A stretch of DNA of 64,000 nucleotides from the NCBI RefSeq assembly GCF_032062135.1, contig NC_092858.1:167881626-167945625 (forward strand), given 5' to 3'. Both the position numbers and the translations under genes were made by a program. Every line of letters begins with the position of its first letter. The stretch's first letter is position 1. The DNA comes from Pyxicephalus adspersus. Its lineage: Eukaryota; Chordata; Amphibia; Anura; Pyxicephalidae. Below the pieces are notes generated by a model, which did not search any database, was not told the origin of the DNA, and saw only the letters and a program-made list of their open reading frames with translations. Of the stretch, positions 35,689 to 48,731 are shown in pieces.

Positions 35689-35808
35689 TTCCTCCGAGAT
35701 TTGTGGTGCAACCCACCGACCAAGACGGCATTTTCCGAAAAGCTGTGATACTTAATTGTTCTGCAGAGGGATATCCTGTACCTACCATTGTGTGGAAGTA
35801 CTCAAAAG
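35689..35808 (+). CDS. DSCAM: DSCAM exon: Ig8, first half
   Basis: This 120-nt, phase 1-1 exon follows acceptor ttttccag. It reads [20 protein letters not shown], then [20 protein letters not shown] plus g of Gly. It carries the B-strand Cys (NCS, also a possible N-glycosylation site) and the core Trp of Ig8. The partner Cys is in the next exon at 38746-38919; this split of Ig8 over two exons is as expected for the gene. The donor is G|GTAACA. A few residues differ from the mammalian protein (IFRKAV for IYGKAV, from memory). Confidence 0.94.
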
Positions 35809-36393
35809 GTAACAGCCATGACTGTGTCCTGGGTTGTATGTCACTTGTCTGGAGGTCTGTCCCGACATGTACAGGGTTAAAGTTAGGAGGTGGTTAGTAC
35901 CTTGCACCCATCAATGTGTTACCATTTTATTACAATTGTATTCATTGTCAGAGTGATGGCACATGTTACAGTAAAACTGAGAAAAAATGAGTAAATATTC
36001 GTTCTTTGGTGCCTAAGATCCTAACTGCATGCCTAACTGCATTTCAAATTTCATTTCTGATCTGCAGATCCCTTTTCATTATTCTCACTGGTAGCTCCTC
36101 CCATTTTGTATTGCCAATTACTCCATTAAAGCTAATTCCATTACCCCCTCCTCCTCTTTTGCATTTGTGCCCCTGGGTAAACAATCAACAAAACTTGAGT
36201 GAACAAGTGTGGTAAAGTGCAAAAACACCATCACAAAAAAGTGCACAAGTGCTTTTAGTCCTCCTCTGTAGAGGAAGGGCCTCGCATCCCTGACCCCCAG
36301 GGACGTAATACGCCAGTCAGGGGATTGCATCAACTTGTCCAACGTAGCTAAAGCCAGGTGAATCCCATTTCTTTTGGGCTAGCAAAACCAGCC

Positions 36394-36603
36394 CACTAAG
36401 TCAGTGGTCGTCAACCTTTTTGGACCTACGGACCATTAATTGCATGGACTCCTGACTGTGCATGCACGGGGAGCCATATGACACTCAAAGGGGAAGAAAC
36501 TTCCCCCAGAGTGACGTCATAATGACAGAACCCACCCACTGTCCCATCACAGGTCCATAGACATAATCCACCCATTGCCCTGAGCCTACAACCTGCACTA
36601 AGT
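36394..36603. mobile_element. Small hAT-type MITE with perfect 8-bp target duplication
   Basis: cactaagt occurs at 36394-36401 and again at 36596-36603. The intervening 194 bp start cagtggtcgtcaac, a common hAT terminus, and end ctacaacctg. Internal text (gtgacgtcataatg, acccacccactgtcccatc) resembles the hAT MITE at 29676-30043 (29790-29826), so the two may belong to related families. The right terminal repeat is only weakly paired with the left. Confidence 0.75.
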
Positions 36604-36619
36604 CGTAGGTTGGGAGCTC

Positions 36620-37400
36620 CCTTATATACATACCCATTGTTCCAATTCTATGGACAGCCCCAGTCCTCATCTTGGCCCTCTTTACAACCTCACTTATTAT
36701 TTTAGACCCATGGACAGCCTTACCTATTGTGTTAGCCTAAGGCTTCGTATACACTTGCAATGGTTCAGGGCCGATATCGGACGAGAATCTGGCATGTGTA
36801 CAGAGCCCGTCGTTCATCGTCTGAACGACCGTCCTGGCGGATCCACAGACGATGGACGACGAACGATCTTATTAGAAGGGAGAGACCGAGCAGCGGGGTG
36901 CCGCTCCGTCATTCTCCCCCTCCCCTCTCCATAGAGCAGAACAGTGCTGTATGTACAGCACTCGTTAATGCATCATTATGTGTCATTAGTCGTTGGAAAA
37001 GATCGTGAAAGATCCTTTCCAACAACAATTATTGCACGTGTGTATGCAGCCTTATGGACAGCTTCAATCATTGTTTTAGCCCCATTGACACTGCCATCTA
37101 TTGTTTTAGCCTTGTGGATAGCCCTAATCATTACTTTAGCCTCATTTGTTTTTCCTCACCTATTGTTTTAACTTTTTGGGTAGCCCCAGTCCTCATCTTG
37201 GCCTTCTTGACAACTCCATTCCTTATTTTAGACCTATGGACAGCCTTACCCTTTATAATAGCCTCTCTGACAGCCCCACCTATTCTTTTACCCCCATGCA
37301 CAGCCCAAACCATTGTTTTAGTTATACGGACAGCCCCAATCCTCATCTTGGCCTCCTTGACTATCCCACTCATGATTTTAGCCCCATAGACAGCCTTGTT
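36620..37400. repeat. ~30-bp minisatellite, about 16 units, with a MITE inside
   Basis: Units of 28-32 bp follow the pattern ggacagccccaatcattgtt + ttagccccat. Three units lie before 36738 and about thirteen after 37053. A three-unit higher-order block (cagtcctcatcttggcc / tattttagaccyat / ggacagccttacc) recurs at 36652, about 37170 and about 37330, so part of the array grew by multi-unit duplication. Reading frames across it are repetitive and not a gene. Confidence 0.85.
36738..37054. mobile_element. TA-flanked MITE, copy 1 (inside minisatellite)
   Basis: Element 36740-37052 (313 bp) lies between TA dinucleotides (36738-36739 and 37053-37054). Ends aggcttcgtatacacttgc and gcacgtgtgtatgcagcct are inverted repeats. 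Removing the element and one TA restores the minisatellite phase (ttagcc-ta-tggacagc, as in the unit agaccTAtggacagcc). TA duplication fits Tc1/mariner-type transposition. It is CpG-rich. No reading frame. Confidence 0.85.
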
Positions 37401-38046
37401 TCAATCCCATTCACTCCATGAGCTTGCAGGAAATTTTTCTCAAAGACATTACAAATTCCCAATGCAACCATATGCTATTGGCTGACAAAAAGTCAATTTC
37501 ACTAGATGTAAGTGACAGGTTCACTTGCCTATTAATAGTAAACTGAACAGACAGTAAGAAGGGATATTCATAAAGAATGATGCATCTAGATCTCTGTGTC
37601 TGCATGTCTCGGTCACATGCTCATGTGAGCCGCTTCTGCTGTTACATTGCAATTTATTCATTCCCCCAGGAAATCGAGCGAAAAGCTTAATCACCAAACA
37701 CACATACTCTCTCATTACCATGTTAACTGCTCAAACTGAGAAAACAGAAACAACGAGGTGAAAAGGCCACAAAAATGTTGACTACGATTTGAATTTCTTA
37801 AAGAAGGAATTCATTCCAGTGTAAGAATAATGAATGGTTGAATTGACTTAATAATACGGTAAACTGCTATGGTAAAGCATCTGACGCATAGGCCAATGTC
37901 TGACACCCCAGAAAGAATTGTATCTGTGCCAACGCACTCCACTATATCATAATGGGAAGTGCAGAATATTTCCAATTATCACATATACAATCTCAATTTA
38001 CAAAGTTATAAAATAAAACTGTACCATTAATGCGTTAAAATGTGTT

Positions 38047-38190
38047 ATTTTTTGCCTTCCTCTGGATCAACTATGTTTATAGGGTTTTATCTGGGATATG
38101 CTGGTTTGTACCGGTAGTATGTTTATTTACCTAGTGGTTGAACTTGATGGACTTCTGTCTTTATTCAACCTATGTAACTATGTAACTTTT
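38047..38190 (+). repeat. CR1-like LINE tail fragment
   Basis: Contains ttttgccttcctctggatca, then tggttgaacttgatggactt, and ends with the repeated ctatgtaa motif. Shares these words with 61700-61822 and, inverted, with 26848-26967. Confidence 0.7.
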
Positions 38191-38666
38191 GGTATAAGTT
38201 GTTTTTTAAGGCATGCTCCTAACACCCCCTCTGCCATATGCAGCCCACCCGATCTTATACTTGCCTCCAACTGTGCCATTGATCTTCAGGGCCCTTGTTG
38301 TCTTCATCAATAGCCCCATTTGTTCGTAGGAACCATTGCTAGTATACACAAGACAAAAACCCATTGGATACAGCAGTACAGCTTTGGGTAGGGTCAGCAA
38401 TTGGAGATCGCTGGAAAAAGGTGGAGGTAAGTATCAGACTGGGTGGGCTATATTCAAAGTGATGCCTTTGAGGACAACTTGCACCAAACTTGGAGCTACT
38501 GAAGACTGAGTTGATTCTGACATATCAATGACACAGAGATTTATTTGTGTCAACTGACTCGTAGACGTTCATTCTTAGCAAAGCTCAACTATTGTGTAGC
38601 TCTACATAAAAGAAGGCAGAATCTTCATATATAATAAACATGGGTTGCTCTGTGTATATATCATAA

Positions 38667-38987
<321 letters not shown>

Positions 38988-40644
38988 TAAAGTGTTAAGA
39001 ATTATAAAAATAATGACTACAACAATCAATCAGATTTCTGCCGTTGTTGGAGATTGAGAGTTGGATCTGATTCGTTGATATTATCCTTACATCTTCCTTT
39101 CTTCTTTGATTTTTGTCATTTCCATCTCTTCCATTTGCTTCTTCTAAATGGGCTATTCTATTATCACTTTCTACTTTCTTTTTTAATACTGTGGGCAAAA
39201 TAGTATTGAAATGTAATTTATATTTAAATGTATGAAATGTAAAAGTACTTGCATGTATATTTCCACATCCGTTCCAATGCAGATAATGGCAACTGTTGGG
39301 TAGCTGTGTGCATTAAAGAGACCTTATTAACTTCCATGGCAGTCCGTGCTCTGTGCTGAGTTCTGTAAGAGGTTCTTGAAATTCTTAAAAGTTTCAAATG
39401 GATTTAAAATGAAGTGGGGGGTGAAGATTTTGTTTTCCTGAGAGCATTTGGAAATTTTAATTGTTTACCTTGAATATTTTAACCTTGCAAACAAATAATG
39501 CTGCAATAATAAGTAAAATTCTATTGCCTTGTGCCTCATATCAGCCGTGAGAGATCATCAATGGTACCGATGCCTCTGCTAGTTTTCCAGATTGAGTGGG
39601 ATATCAATAATGTTATGCTCACTGTTCTCATTGCTGGAGAGGAAACTGTACCTGAAGGCCTGCCGTGAAAGGATCTTCTTGCTTTTGCTCCATCCATTTG
39701 TGTATCTGGGTTTCCTCCATCTCTTCTAGAACATTGTGAATATTCTCCAATTAGCCATTGTATAACCACTCATTAGTAGCAGATCTTAAGCTGATCGTCT
39801 ATCAAGCCTCCATGCAGAACAAGGCATTGCAAGTCCATTATAGGGAAGAAGCTGCAGGCAATATCCATGGTGGTTCTTTTTTTAATCCACCTACCTATTT
39901 TTGGCACTGATTTTACAGACCAGAAATTCTTTAAATCTGTAGCTAAATTGTGTTGTTAAATCTGTTGCTAAATTGTTTTCTGTTGCTAAACAGCTTTGCA
40001 GCAAGGCCTAAAAACATTAAGTGTCCGAAAAGTGCATCTGTTACCAAGGTTGTATTGTGCAGGGAATTTCAATTTGTATTGTGCAGAGACATGCATTTTA
40101 TATGTTTAATTACTATCTAAAACAATTGAAACGGCATGCCAGCTTCTCATGCAAAGCGCGGTGCAATCTATAGCAAAAAATGCACTTTAAATGCACACTA
40201 AAAGAGTTGCAATAATCATAAAAACTGTAAAAAGTGTACACTTGTGAATCATGTCTTTATTTATTGCTATACAAAAAGAATTTAGGTGGCTCAGATGCTG
40301 CCACCATGTGGTCAGACACATTATAGCAGCTTGTGGCTAAAGGCTCAGTAGCTACAATTATTTTACTCAATAATAGAACTGATGTGAAAAATGTTGTAAC
40401 ACATACCGGTAGCAACAAGGGACCCCTTGCAAAATTGCCATACTACGCTGCCAGGGCCAGTATAGATATTTGCATTGCTCTGGCAGCTGCTTGGATTTAA
40501 ACCCTTACAAAAATAATATAAAGAATTAAAGGGCAATAGTTAACACATTTAGAAGCTGGGGGACAGACTTTGAGGTCAGATAGTTGACAGGACATCTTAG
40601 ACTCCTGATTCTCAAATAGAAGTGTCAGAATTCACACATGAAAT

Positions 40645-40676
40645 TAAGTAAAGTAAAGTAAAGTAAAGTAAAGTAA
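40645..40676. repeat. (TAAAG)n microsatellite
   Basis: Six or so units of taaag/aagta before a short A run. Confidence 0.9.
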
Positions 40677-41873
40677 AAAATCATCTATATGTTTTTTAAA
40701 GGTTTGCATCATTTGAAAAACTGCAAAAGAGAATTTTGACTTAGTTTTTATTCTGCCTGGTTTACTATGAATGTGTGAATACCAAGGGTGTCAGGAGTTG
40801 TATGTAATGGCAGGGAAGAGAAGGCTCTGCTCACCTTCCTTCCAGATTATTGTATATGTATGCTTAAACACCGCATGCAGTAAAGTTGCAGCTACTCATT
40901 AATGGTGGAATTTGGCAACTAACTCGTACCAGGAAACGATCAAACAAACAGGCCAAGTTGTATTTAGCAGTATTTTTATATTTTGTACACAAGGGGCTGG
41001 TGCAGAGGTGTACAATGAGATGTGAATCCAGAACATTACACTTCCTGCAATTGCAGCAGATTGGTGCAGTAACACAGAAAGCAATAGAGCTGTAGGCGTT
41101 TCTCTGGATTACAGTATTTCAGGGGTGTGGGAGCAGGAGCAAAATTATTTTAGAATGTAAAAAATATAGATATATTTGAATAGATCCTTTGGCTTCATAG
41201 CTGTGATCATGCTTTAAATATTAGCAGATGGCTTGTATTTTGTTCCAATTGTTCCTCCTTTAACATGTTAGTTATGCTTTTGAACCTTTTTTGTTTCATA
41301 CCTTTTTTGGGTTTCTGTGTTTGTCTTTACAATGCAGCCATATGATGACTAGTTGGAGGAGCCTGGAGGGTCCTGTACATATTGGCCCATTAATGGGTTT
41401 CTTTACTGGAGGGTAGGACATAAAAGGCAGAAGGGAGCTGATAACAATGGGAGTGCTGAAACTTTGCCAGTCATATTGGTTGTGTTTCTGAATCTCCACC
41501 AGTCAGTCCATTAGTATAAGATGCTTCTAAAATCATTAAAAATTACTGGACAGGAATATAGGACCTGCAGTTAATCGCATTCAGAGCTGCACTTGACCTG
41601 CTTTAAGGGTTTGCACTCCTATAGAGTTGTAAGGGAAAGTAAAACCCACTTTAAGGGAACAAAAGCCTATTGACACAAATCCTAAACTTTTCATCTAGTG
41701 AAGTCTTTATGTATATTCTTTCTTCTGAACACCCAAAAACTCTTCCTCCCATCATCTGTACATCCCAGTGCTGCAACCTACAATGCCTACTCAAAGCTGA
41801 ACCCTGGTGCTCATACCAGCCAACGAAAATGTTTCTTTTCTATACTGCACTCAAAAAACTGGAGGTGGAACCC

Positions 41874-42291
41874 TAAAGCTGCATACACACTTCCAATTTT
41901 TATCGTTGGAAATGAACGACGAACGAACGACGAGCAACCGATTGGCCAAAAATCGTTTGTAAAAAAAGTAACTAACGACGCCGACGAACGAGGATAGTCG
42001 TTGGAAATGAACGACCGGACCGGCGGATCGGATTGGACGACGATCGTTGATCATCTATCATGTGTATGGTCGTTCAGGGATCGTCCATGGTCTGAGCATG
42101 CGCGATGAACGAACGTTCGCTCACTTCCTGTGGTGCACGTCACTTCCTGTATCGTTCAAACGATCGCATCTATCGTGTGTACAATATCTGCGAACGATCG
42201 TGTCGTTATCTGTATGTACAGGATCGGTGCCATACGATCGTTCGTCGTTCGTTTACCAACAATATTAATTGAAAGTGTGTATGTAGCTTTA
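41874..42291. mobile_element. TA-flanked CpG-rich MITE, copy 2
   Basis: Element 41876-42289 (414 bp) between TA (41874-41875) and TA (42290-42291). Ends aagctgcatacacacttcc and gtgtgtatgtagctt are inverted repeats. The interior is packed with cgaacgacgaacg and cgatcgt words, giving many CpGs in a CpG-poor intron, plus several self-complementary stretches (such as aaacgatcgcatctatcgtg). Same family as 36738-37054 and 48732-49073. Confidence 0.85.
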
Positions 42292-43599
42292 TACTGTGAC
42301 AATTCAGTCCAGTTTTAAAATTAGCTACAGTGTTTTCTGTTTTCTCCTGAACATTCCTAAAACCTCTTTGGGATTTAGCTCTGTGCAGTGCTGGGTCGAA
42401 GCCTGGAGCATTCCAGCACAGCAGCTCCCTCTGGTAGCCATTAATTGATCCCACATAAAGAGGAGAGCCAGCACTGCAAGGTCACCCTTCCTGTCTATCC
42501 CAGCAAGCTGCCAGCAGGAGGGGAGTGCCCGGGATAACTGTGGGTGGTATTCTAAAGGGAGAAAAAATGACAAATGATTGTACAATAACAAATTTTATTA
42601 CAAGGACACATTTCCCCTGTTCTGCATCTGTTTTAAAAATGTGATAGCAGAAACTCTTTAAAATGAGCACCTGTTATTTTGCAATAATGAAGACATTAGG
42701 GTGCCCATGTGTTTTATAAGGAGGGTATAGGTTAACCCGTCACTTTCTTTCAGAGTAAAGTAGCAAGTTTTCTAAATTGCTCACCTGCTTTGGTATTGCC
42801 ACTTGGCAAACCCACACCAATCGCCTGAAGGAGTATGAAGCCTGTTATATCTGGATGGGTGACGGAGGATTGCCAGGAAGGTAAGTATCTGCAACAGAGA
42901 AGGTGGGTTTTCTGTTAATCTTTTTGCTTTAAAAGTAACCTTCAGGAAAAACTTTAATTTAAAGCATTGACAAAGTATATGCACTGACTATGTATGCACT
43001 TATTTTCTTATTACTACCACTGTGGTGCACATAGACTGTACAGAGAAAAGCTCAAGAGAGGGAACCAGCAAACCCACTTACTAAAAAAAAAAAAAAAAAA
43101 AAAAGAGGGAGATACAAGACAAGTCAGCCTACACATGGAAAGAGAGGAGCAAAGACTGGTCTTTAGTACAAGAAGCTCATGAACATTGCAAAGATTCACA
43201 ATGAATGGCTGTATATATCTGGAAGAAATAGGCAAAGCACACCAGGCTTTAGGTGAACGTTATATATACTTTTTGTATTTAGACAATATTTTCTGATCCC
43301 AGAGTTAAGCTATGAGGCAGTGGAATCACTTCTACTGGGCCAATGCCCCCAATGATGCTCAATACCTACCCTGCTTTCCTATCAGGGTACCATATATGAA
43401 GCCGAGATCTAATATGACTTCTTAGGCTTTGAGCCAAAACCTGCATTGGAACTGGAATCTCCAGTCTGGGTGGTGCAAAGACCCCATCTAAGACTACAAC
43501 TAGGGTCCTTTGTTGTAGTTTGGCACAGATGTTAGACAAATAAAGAATGGCAGTAGATCAAGATGTAAAATCTCACTACAATTGATTACACCTGACTAT

Positions 43600-44192
43600 C
43601 ACACCTATATAAGCTTGATGGTCATCCCATTCCAAAACCATGAGAATTAATATGAAGGTGACCCATCTTTTCATCTGTAACACTTATCACTCCTCTCGGA
43701 CGGCTTTCTATGAGATTTTAGAGAGCGTATGTAGGATTGTGTGCTCATTATGTAGTTCAAGCATATGCAAAGACAACTCTGGTCTCATCTAACATCCCAT
43801 AAGTGTTCAATAGCTTTAAATCCACTAGAATGACTCACCTCAGAGGGTGGCCAAAGAAAAGGAACCTCATGGTTCAGAATAAGGGGCAAGGTTCTCTTGA
43901 TGTGTTTCAATCATTATTTAGAGTTTAGCTATTAAGTGTTCATATAGGATGTAAGTTAGGATTCTATACGGGCCACTTAAATGCTTCCACACTAAGCTCA
44001 CCTAATCATTTCTATATGGAGCTGGCTTTGAGCAGAGGCACAGTCATCCTGGAGCAAAGAAAGACCCTCCCAGAACTGTTTTTGAAAGCCTAATATTGTA
44101 TAAAATATCTTTTTATGCCATACATTCACCTTGATATTTAGGTCTGTATAGATTAGTACATTTTGTAATCTCTGCTCTGTGCAATATTGCAC
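43600..44192 (-). pseudogene. Tc1/mariner-like transposase relic
   Basis: On the minus strand, 44192 to 43998 reads FQKQFWEGLSLLQDDCASAQ then SQLHIEMIR, which lines up with the Tc1 transposase segment around the second catalytic Asp (family pattern ...FLFQHDCAPVHKARSI...). Further along, the complement of catcccataagtgttcaata corresponds to the NPIEHLWD-type region, and 43600-43720 matches a noncoding terminal part. Stops and frameshifts are frequent. Oriented opposite to DSCAM. Ends are not defined. Confidence 0.65.
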
Positions 44193-45733
44193 ATTACATA
44201 TTCAGGAGTTTCATGCTCCCTCTGCATTTTAATATGCACGGTTCTATTATTTTTTTTTCTTTTATTATTTCACGTCCTTGTGCAAATATGAAGGAGAAAA
44301 TCTGCATTCTCTCAAGTGACAAGGCTTTCTTGTATTAAACTAGCAGATGTATTCCTTCATGGATACAGAGGAGCTCAGACTGGTATCTGAGCGAGGTCAC
44401 ACATCTTTCATATTAAATATTTAACAAAGTTTAACTAAACTGACTGTACTTCATGGCAAGCTGTTTTTACTTAACACTACAAAGACTCTTTGAAGTTGGG
44501 AGGCTGTGAAATACCTTAATCTTCTGGCTGAAAGACAGATGGGAGATACTCATTTTGAAAGCTTGTAGAATAGGCTGTTAAACCTTTATCAAGAGCAATC
44601 GTATTATATAACTTGGAGTCTTCCACTAAAACAGCTCTACCTAGTTAGGAATTTACAGATGAGACAATGTTTTCCGTGTGTGTTTATACAGTTTATTCTG
44701 TTTTTTGGACAAGAGGTAACCATGACTTGTCAAGTTACTATGCAATACAAGAATATTGGCAACTCATTGCTTGATTCATGGTGTATGATGAAATGATGAA
44801 AGCCATCTTTTTGTATCTGCAGAGATTGGTTATTCAGCAGAAAGGGAGGCCGGGTATTTAAGTCAGTGCATCAAGAGGTGCAAGGTGGTTGAACCTCAGA
44901 CTGAATTTTGTGTGTTTGCATTGGGTTCTTGATCAAACTCCAGTTGAATATCGAAGTTTTCCCTGAATTTCAGAAGATGGAAAGCTCAGAATTTAACAGA
45001 TTTAGGTGGCAGAGACGTCTAAGATGTAGCCTCTTAGAAGTTTCTGCCATCCAATTTTGGTCCTGTTGTTGATCAAGCACTGTTAACATGTTACTATCCC
45101 AAAATGATACTATTCATAGTAGAAATTTTAAGGGAAATAGGTTTTATGGTTTTATAATCTCATCAGTCAGGCCTGCCACAAGTTTGCCCAATTTGCTGCT
45201 CGTAATACATGCTTTACATGTAATACATGAATTTATATTCACTTCAATTGGGTTCTTTGTTCAAAAACCGTATTTCAGAGGTTCACAAATATGTTAGTAT
45301 CCCTAGTAGAAATTCTGAAGGAAATATGTGTTATGGTTCCATCATATTTCCACTATACTTCAGAGGTTCACAAATATTTCAATGTTCTGCTAAACCACAG
45401 CTAGTCTTCCTCTTTCTAAATTAATAGTGCAGGGTAACTGACCACATCAAAGTGGTCTGTGGAACAAGTTACCTCTGTGGTTTGTTCATTTTTTGTGGAG
45501 AGGTTAAAAAACAGTTTGGGCCCAAAATAATCAATGGTGTGATACAGTGCCATTCATTCTGTATGGTAACTCAACAAACTTTGACAATGGTGCACTGCCA
45601 AAAATGCTACTTACACCTTCTTTGATGCATTGGAGTTTGATTAGTATGCTGAGGCAATGACTACTTTTGAAAGCCTCTTCAGACTAAAAATCTATATGGG
45701 TTTATGAAATAGAAACAGGCATTGGGCTATTGA

Positions 45734-46042
45734 TTAGCGCCAACATATTACACAGCACTTTACAAATCCGTAGTCATGTCATTAGCTGTCCCTCAAAGGA
45801 GCTCACAATCTAATGTCCCTATCATAGTTATATGTTTTAATACAATCTAGGATCAATTTTGGGGGGAAGCCATTAACCTAACTGCATGTTTTTGGAATAT
45901 GGGTGGAAATCAGAGTACCCGGAAGAAACCAACCTAAGCACAGGGAGAACTTGCAAACTCCATGCAGATAATGTACTGGCTGAGATTTGAACCTGGGACT
46001 CAGCGCTGCAAAGGCCAGAGTGCTAACCTATGAGCCATTGTG
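45734..46042 (-). repeat. tRNA-derived SINE, full-length-like
   Basis: The minus strand begins aatggctcataggttagcac (box A-like tggctcatagg) and continues to ggttcaaatctc (box B), gcatggagtttgcaagttct and the tail with gtgctgtgtaatatgttggc. This is the best-preserved head among the SINE copies here. Confidence 0.85.
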
Positions 46043-48731
46043 ATGTATTTCAACAGATCAAGTTATATAGGGCATTATTACGTATGTTCAGTAGATCAAA
46101 CCCTTAGTGCCACACATTGGGAGTTTCCATTTTATAAAGGGAATTCCAGATATTATAGGTCTATTTATGTTACTGAATAAATGAAAAAAGTACCTTGGGA
46201 GGAGCAGAGTCAGTCCAATCACATGCAATCTTTTACTTGGAATGACGTTGAATCTCCCAACCATTGTCTGCATATTTTTTAATTATTTGTAATATGCAGT
46301 CATAGTATGAGGCAAACACCAGGGTGTCCATCAAATAGCTAATAGTGGTATCCACTCTATTAACATTGGCTGTATGCATATTGTGCCACTGCACCCACTG
46401 CTTTGCAAATTTGTTGTTTTTTCTGTATACTACTATGTTGTCAACCTATCACATAGGTTTTTATTTGGCCATTTTAACATACAAACATTCCATTGCATTG
46501 ACTGTTTCACCGTGGTCACCATCAGCAAACCATCCTGAGAAATGTAGTGGTAATGGTAATGGCCGCAAATAGGTTGCAAAAAGATAAATAAGATCAGTAG
46601 CAAAAAAATAATGAAAACAAGAATTTTGAAAATGTCGATTTATATTTATTTATATTATGATATGCAGTGCTTTTGCAAACCAAATGTCATTCAGTAAGCA
46701 ACTATATTCATCCTGTGATATATTAACCTGTGCTCAAAAATCTCTCTGAACAATGGATTTTGTTGGATAATTTTTATTTAGGCCAAAATACGTGCTAGTA
46801 GAGAAATTGCCTTGGGCGGCTTTAGTAGGCGGACACTGTTACAAATGACATTTTCTAAAAAAAAATAACCCAGCAAAATAACAACTTTGACCTTTCTAAA
46901 GGTCAGGCTCTTATTGTTACGGTCTGATCATTTAAAGTATTTTACACAGCAATTTTATGGCAAGTAATTGTCTTTAATGAATTGAAGCCTTGGTATAATG
47001 AGCCGGAGTTTAGCTCTAACAGATTACAGGCATCTGTGGAGGGTTTTTTTTCCTGCAATATAATAAACCATTATCTTTGGGTAAAGTTATCCCCTTTGCT
47101 GGAAAGCTGCACAAGTTGCCAGATTTACAGACTGAATAGTCCATGAAATATTGGTTAATATATGAGCCATATGTCTGCCTGGCCTGAATGAATGAGCGCT
47201 GTCTGCCAAATGAATGTTTGAAACACTCTGCCAGATATTTTAATGACTACAACAGGGCTATTAACGCCAAAGTATATTGATTTATATGGCTGCTGGAAAC
47301 ATGCTCTTAAATCTGGTTTAAATATGTGACATGAAAGGAGAATAATAAAGGTACAATTTTTTTTATTTATAAATGTTTAAATAGTAGAATGACTCTAGAT
47401 GCTTTCCGTTTGCTGACAAATCATGTGCAGGATTCATAAAGCATATTTGTTATTGTTTCCCGGTATATTCAAAGCATTCAACACACCTCCCAACCTTTTT
47501 TAGCTTAAGTTATGTAGACAAATGACACACCCCTGTGGAGCGGACTATAAAAAATGCAAATATAGTATTAGGTAAATCAACACTTTATAACCAAAACTTT
47601 TTTTCTATCATTTTGACCTCTGTTACCCTAATATTTGCCTAAAATGGAATAATTAAGAGGCTGCACAAAGGTTTAGTGCAAGTTTCTGTTTTTTAATAGT
47701 TGAATAATACACTTTTTAAAGAGGTGTAGACATCCAACCAAAAAGAGGGACAACTGATGAGAAAAGGGGAGCTGTTAAAACGTTCTGCTAAAAGTAGAGG
47801 CAAATTATACTCATTTATCCAGTGGTACTGGTTTTCTACATTTACTATTCTTTTAATGTTGTGACTTCTAAAATAGGCTTTGGCATTCAACACTTCAAGG
47901 AGTGGTGCATGATGTTTTACCCCCAACATGTGCATTTTTCCCTCCCTGATCCCCTTTACCCCTCCTGAGTAGTGTGGTAATGAATTATCATGTTAGGGAT
48001 CCAGGAGTGGTAAATGCCCTTTTATCCCCTTTCCCCCCAATGTGCATTATTTTCTCCTCTAACCTCTTTTACCAGTTATCATGTTTAGGACCGCAATACT
48101 TATTTCTTCCATGTTCCGAAGCCATTTTATTGAGCTGAAGGGGCCCCAAATCTAATTTTGGTGTGTTGGCCAGCGATGGAGCTTACACATGGTCTGCACA
48201 GGAGTGTTCACACCTGGTGGTTGGCTGATCAGGTCTGTGCTGAAGTGCTCCTCCATACCTATTATTTTTAAGGGGTTCTGATAGAATGAAGTGAAATGGA
48301 AGAATATGAAGGTTAGTGGTCAGACATTGAGGAAAACTTATCACTTTCATACCAATATCTGCTTTTCATTTTAGATAGCTCCCTACATTTTTAAGTTGTG
48401 TTTTTATACTGCTTGTGATTTTTAATTTCTGGTTTCTTGGATTCTGGATTCCCAGGATACCTAATTTAGTGCTAATGGCCAAATTCATATCCAAATTTTT
48501 ATATGTTTTCACTAATTCAAAGGTCTCAAAAGGACTGCACTTTACAAGTATGGTTCAAGAGGGAAGTATTTGTAATTTACTGCTAAGAACAAGAACATGA
48601 GGATAAGACCTCAAAGTACGAAGCTTAACCAAGTTTAAAAACAACTAAATATAATTTTACCAAAAGAGTAGTCAATGCTTATAACAGATTTCCAGCAGTG
48701 GGAGGAGCCAGTTAACAATAAGTAAATGTGC

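Noticed and set aside
37054..37389. Open frames with hydrophobic repeats (LILA/IVLA-like)
   Set aside because: They are readings of the ~30-bp minisatellite, not a membrane protein.
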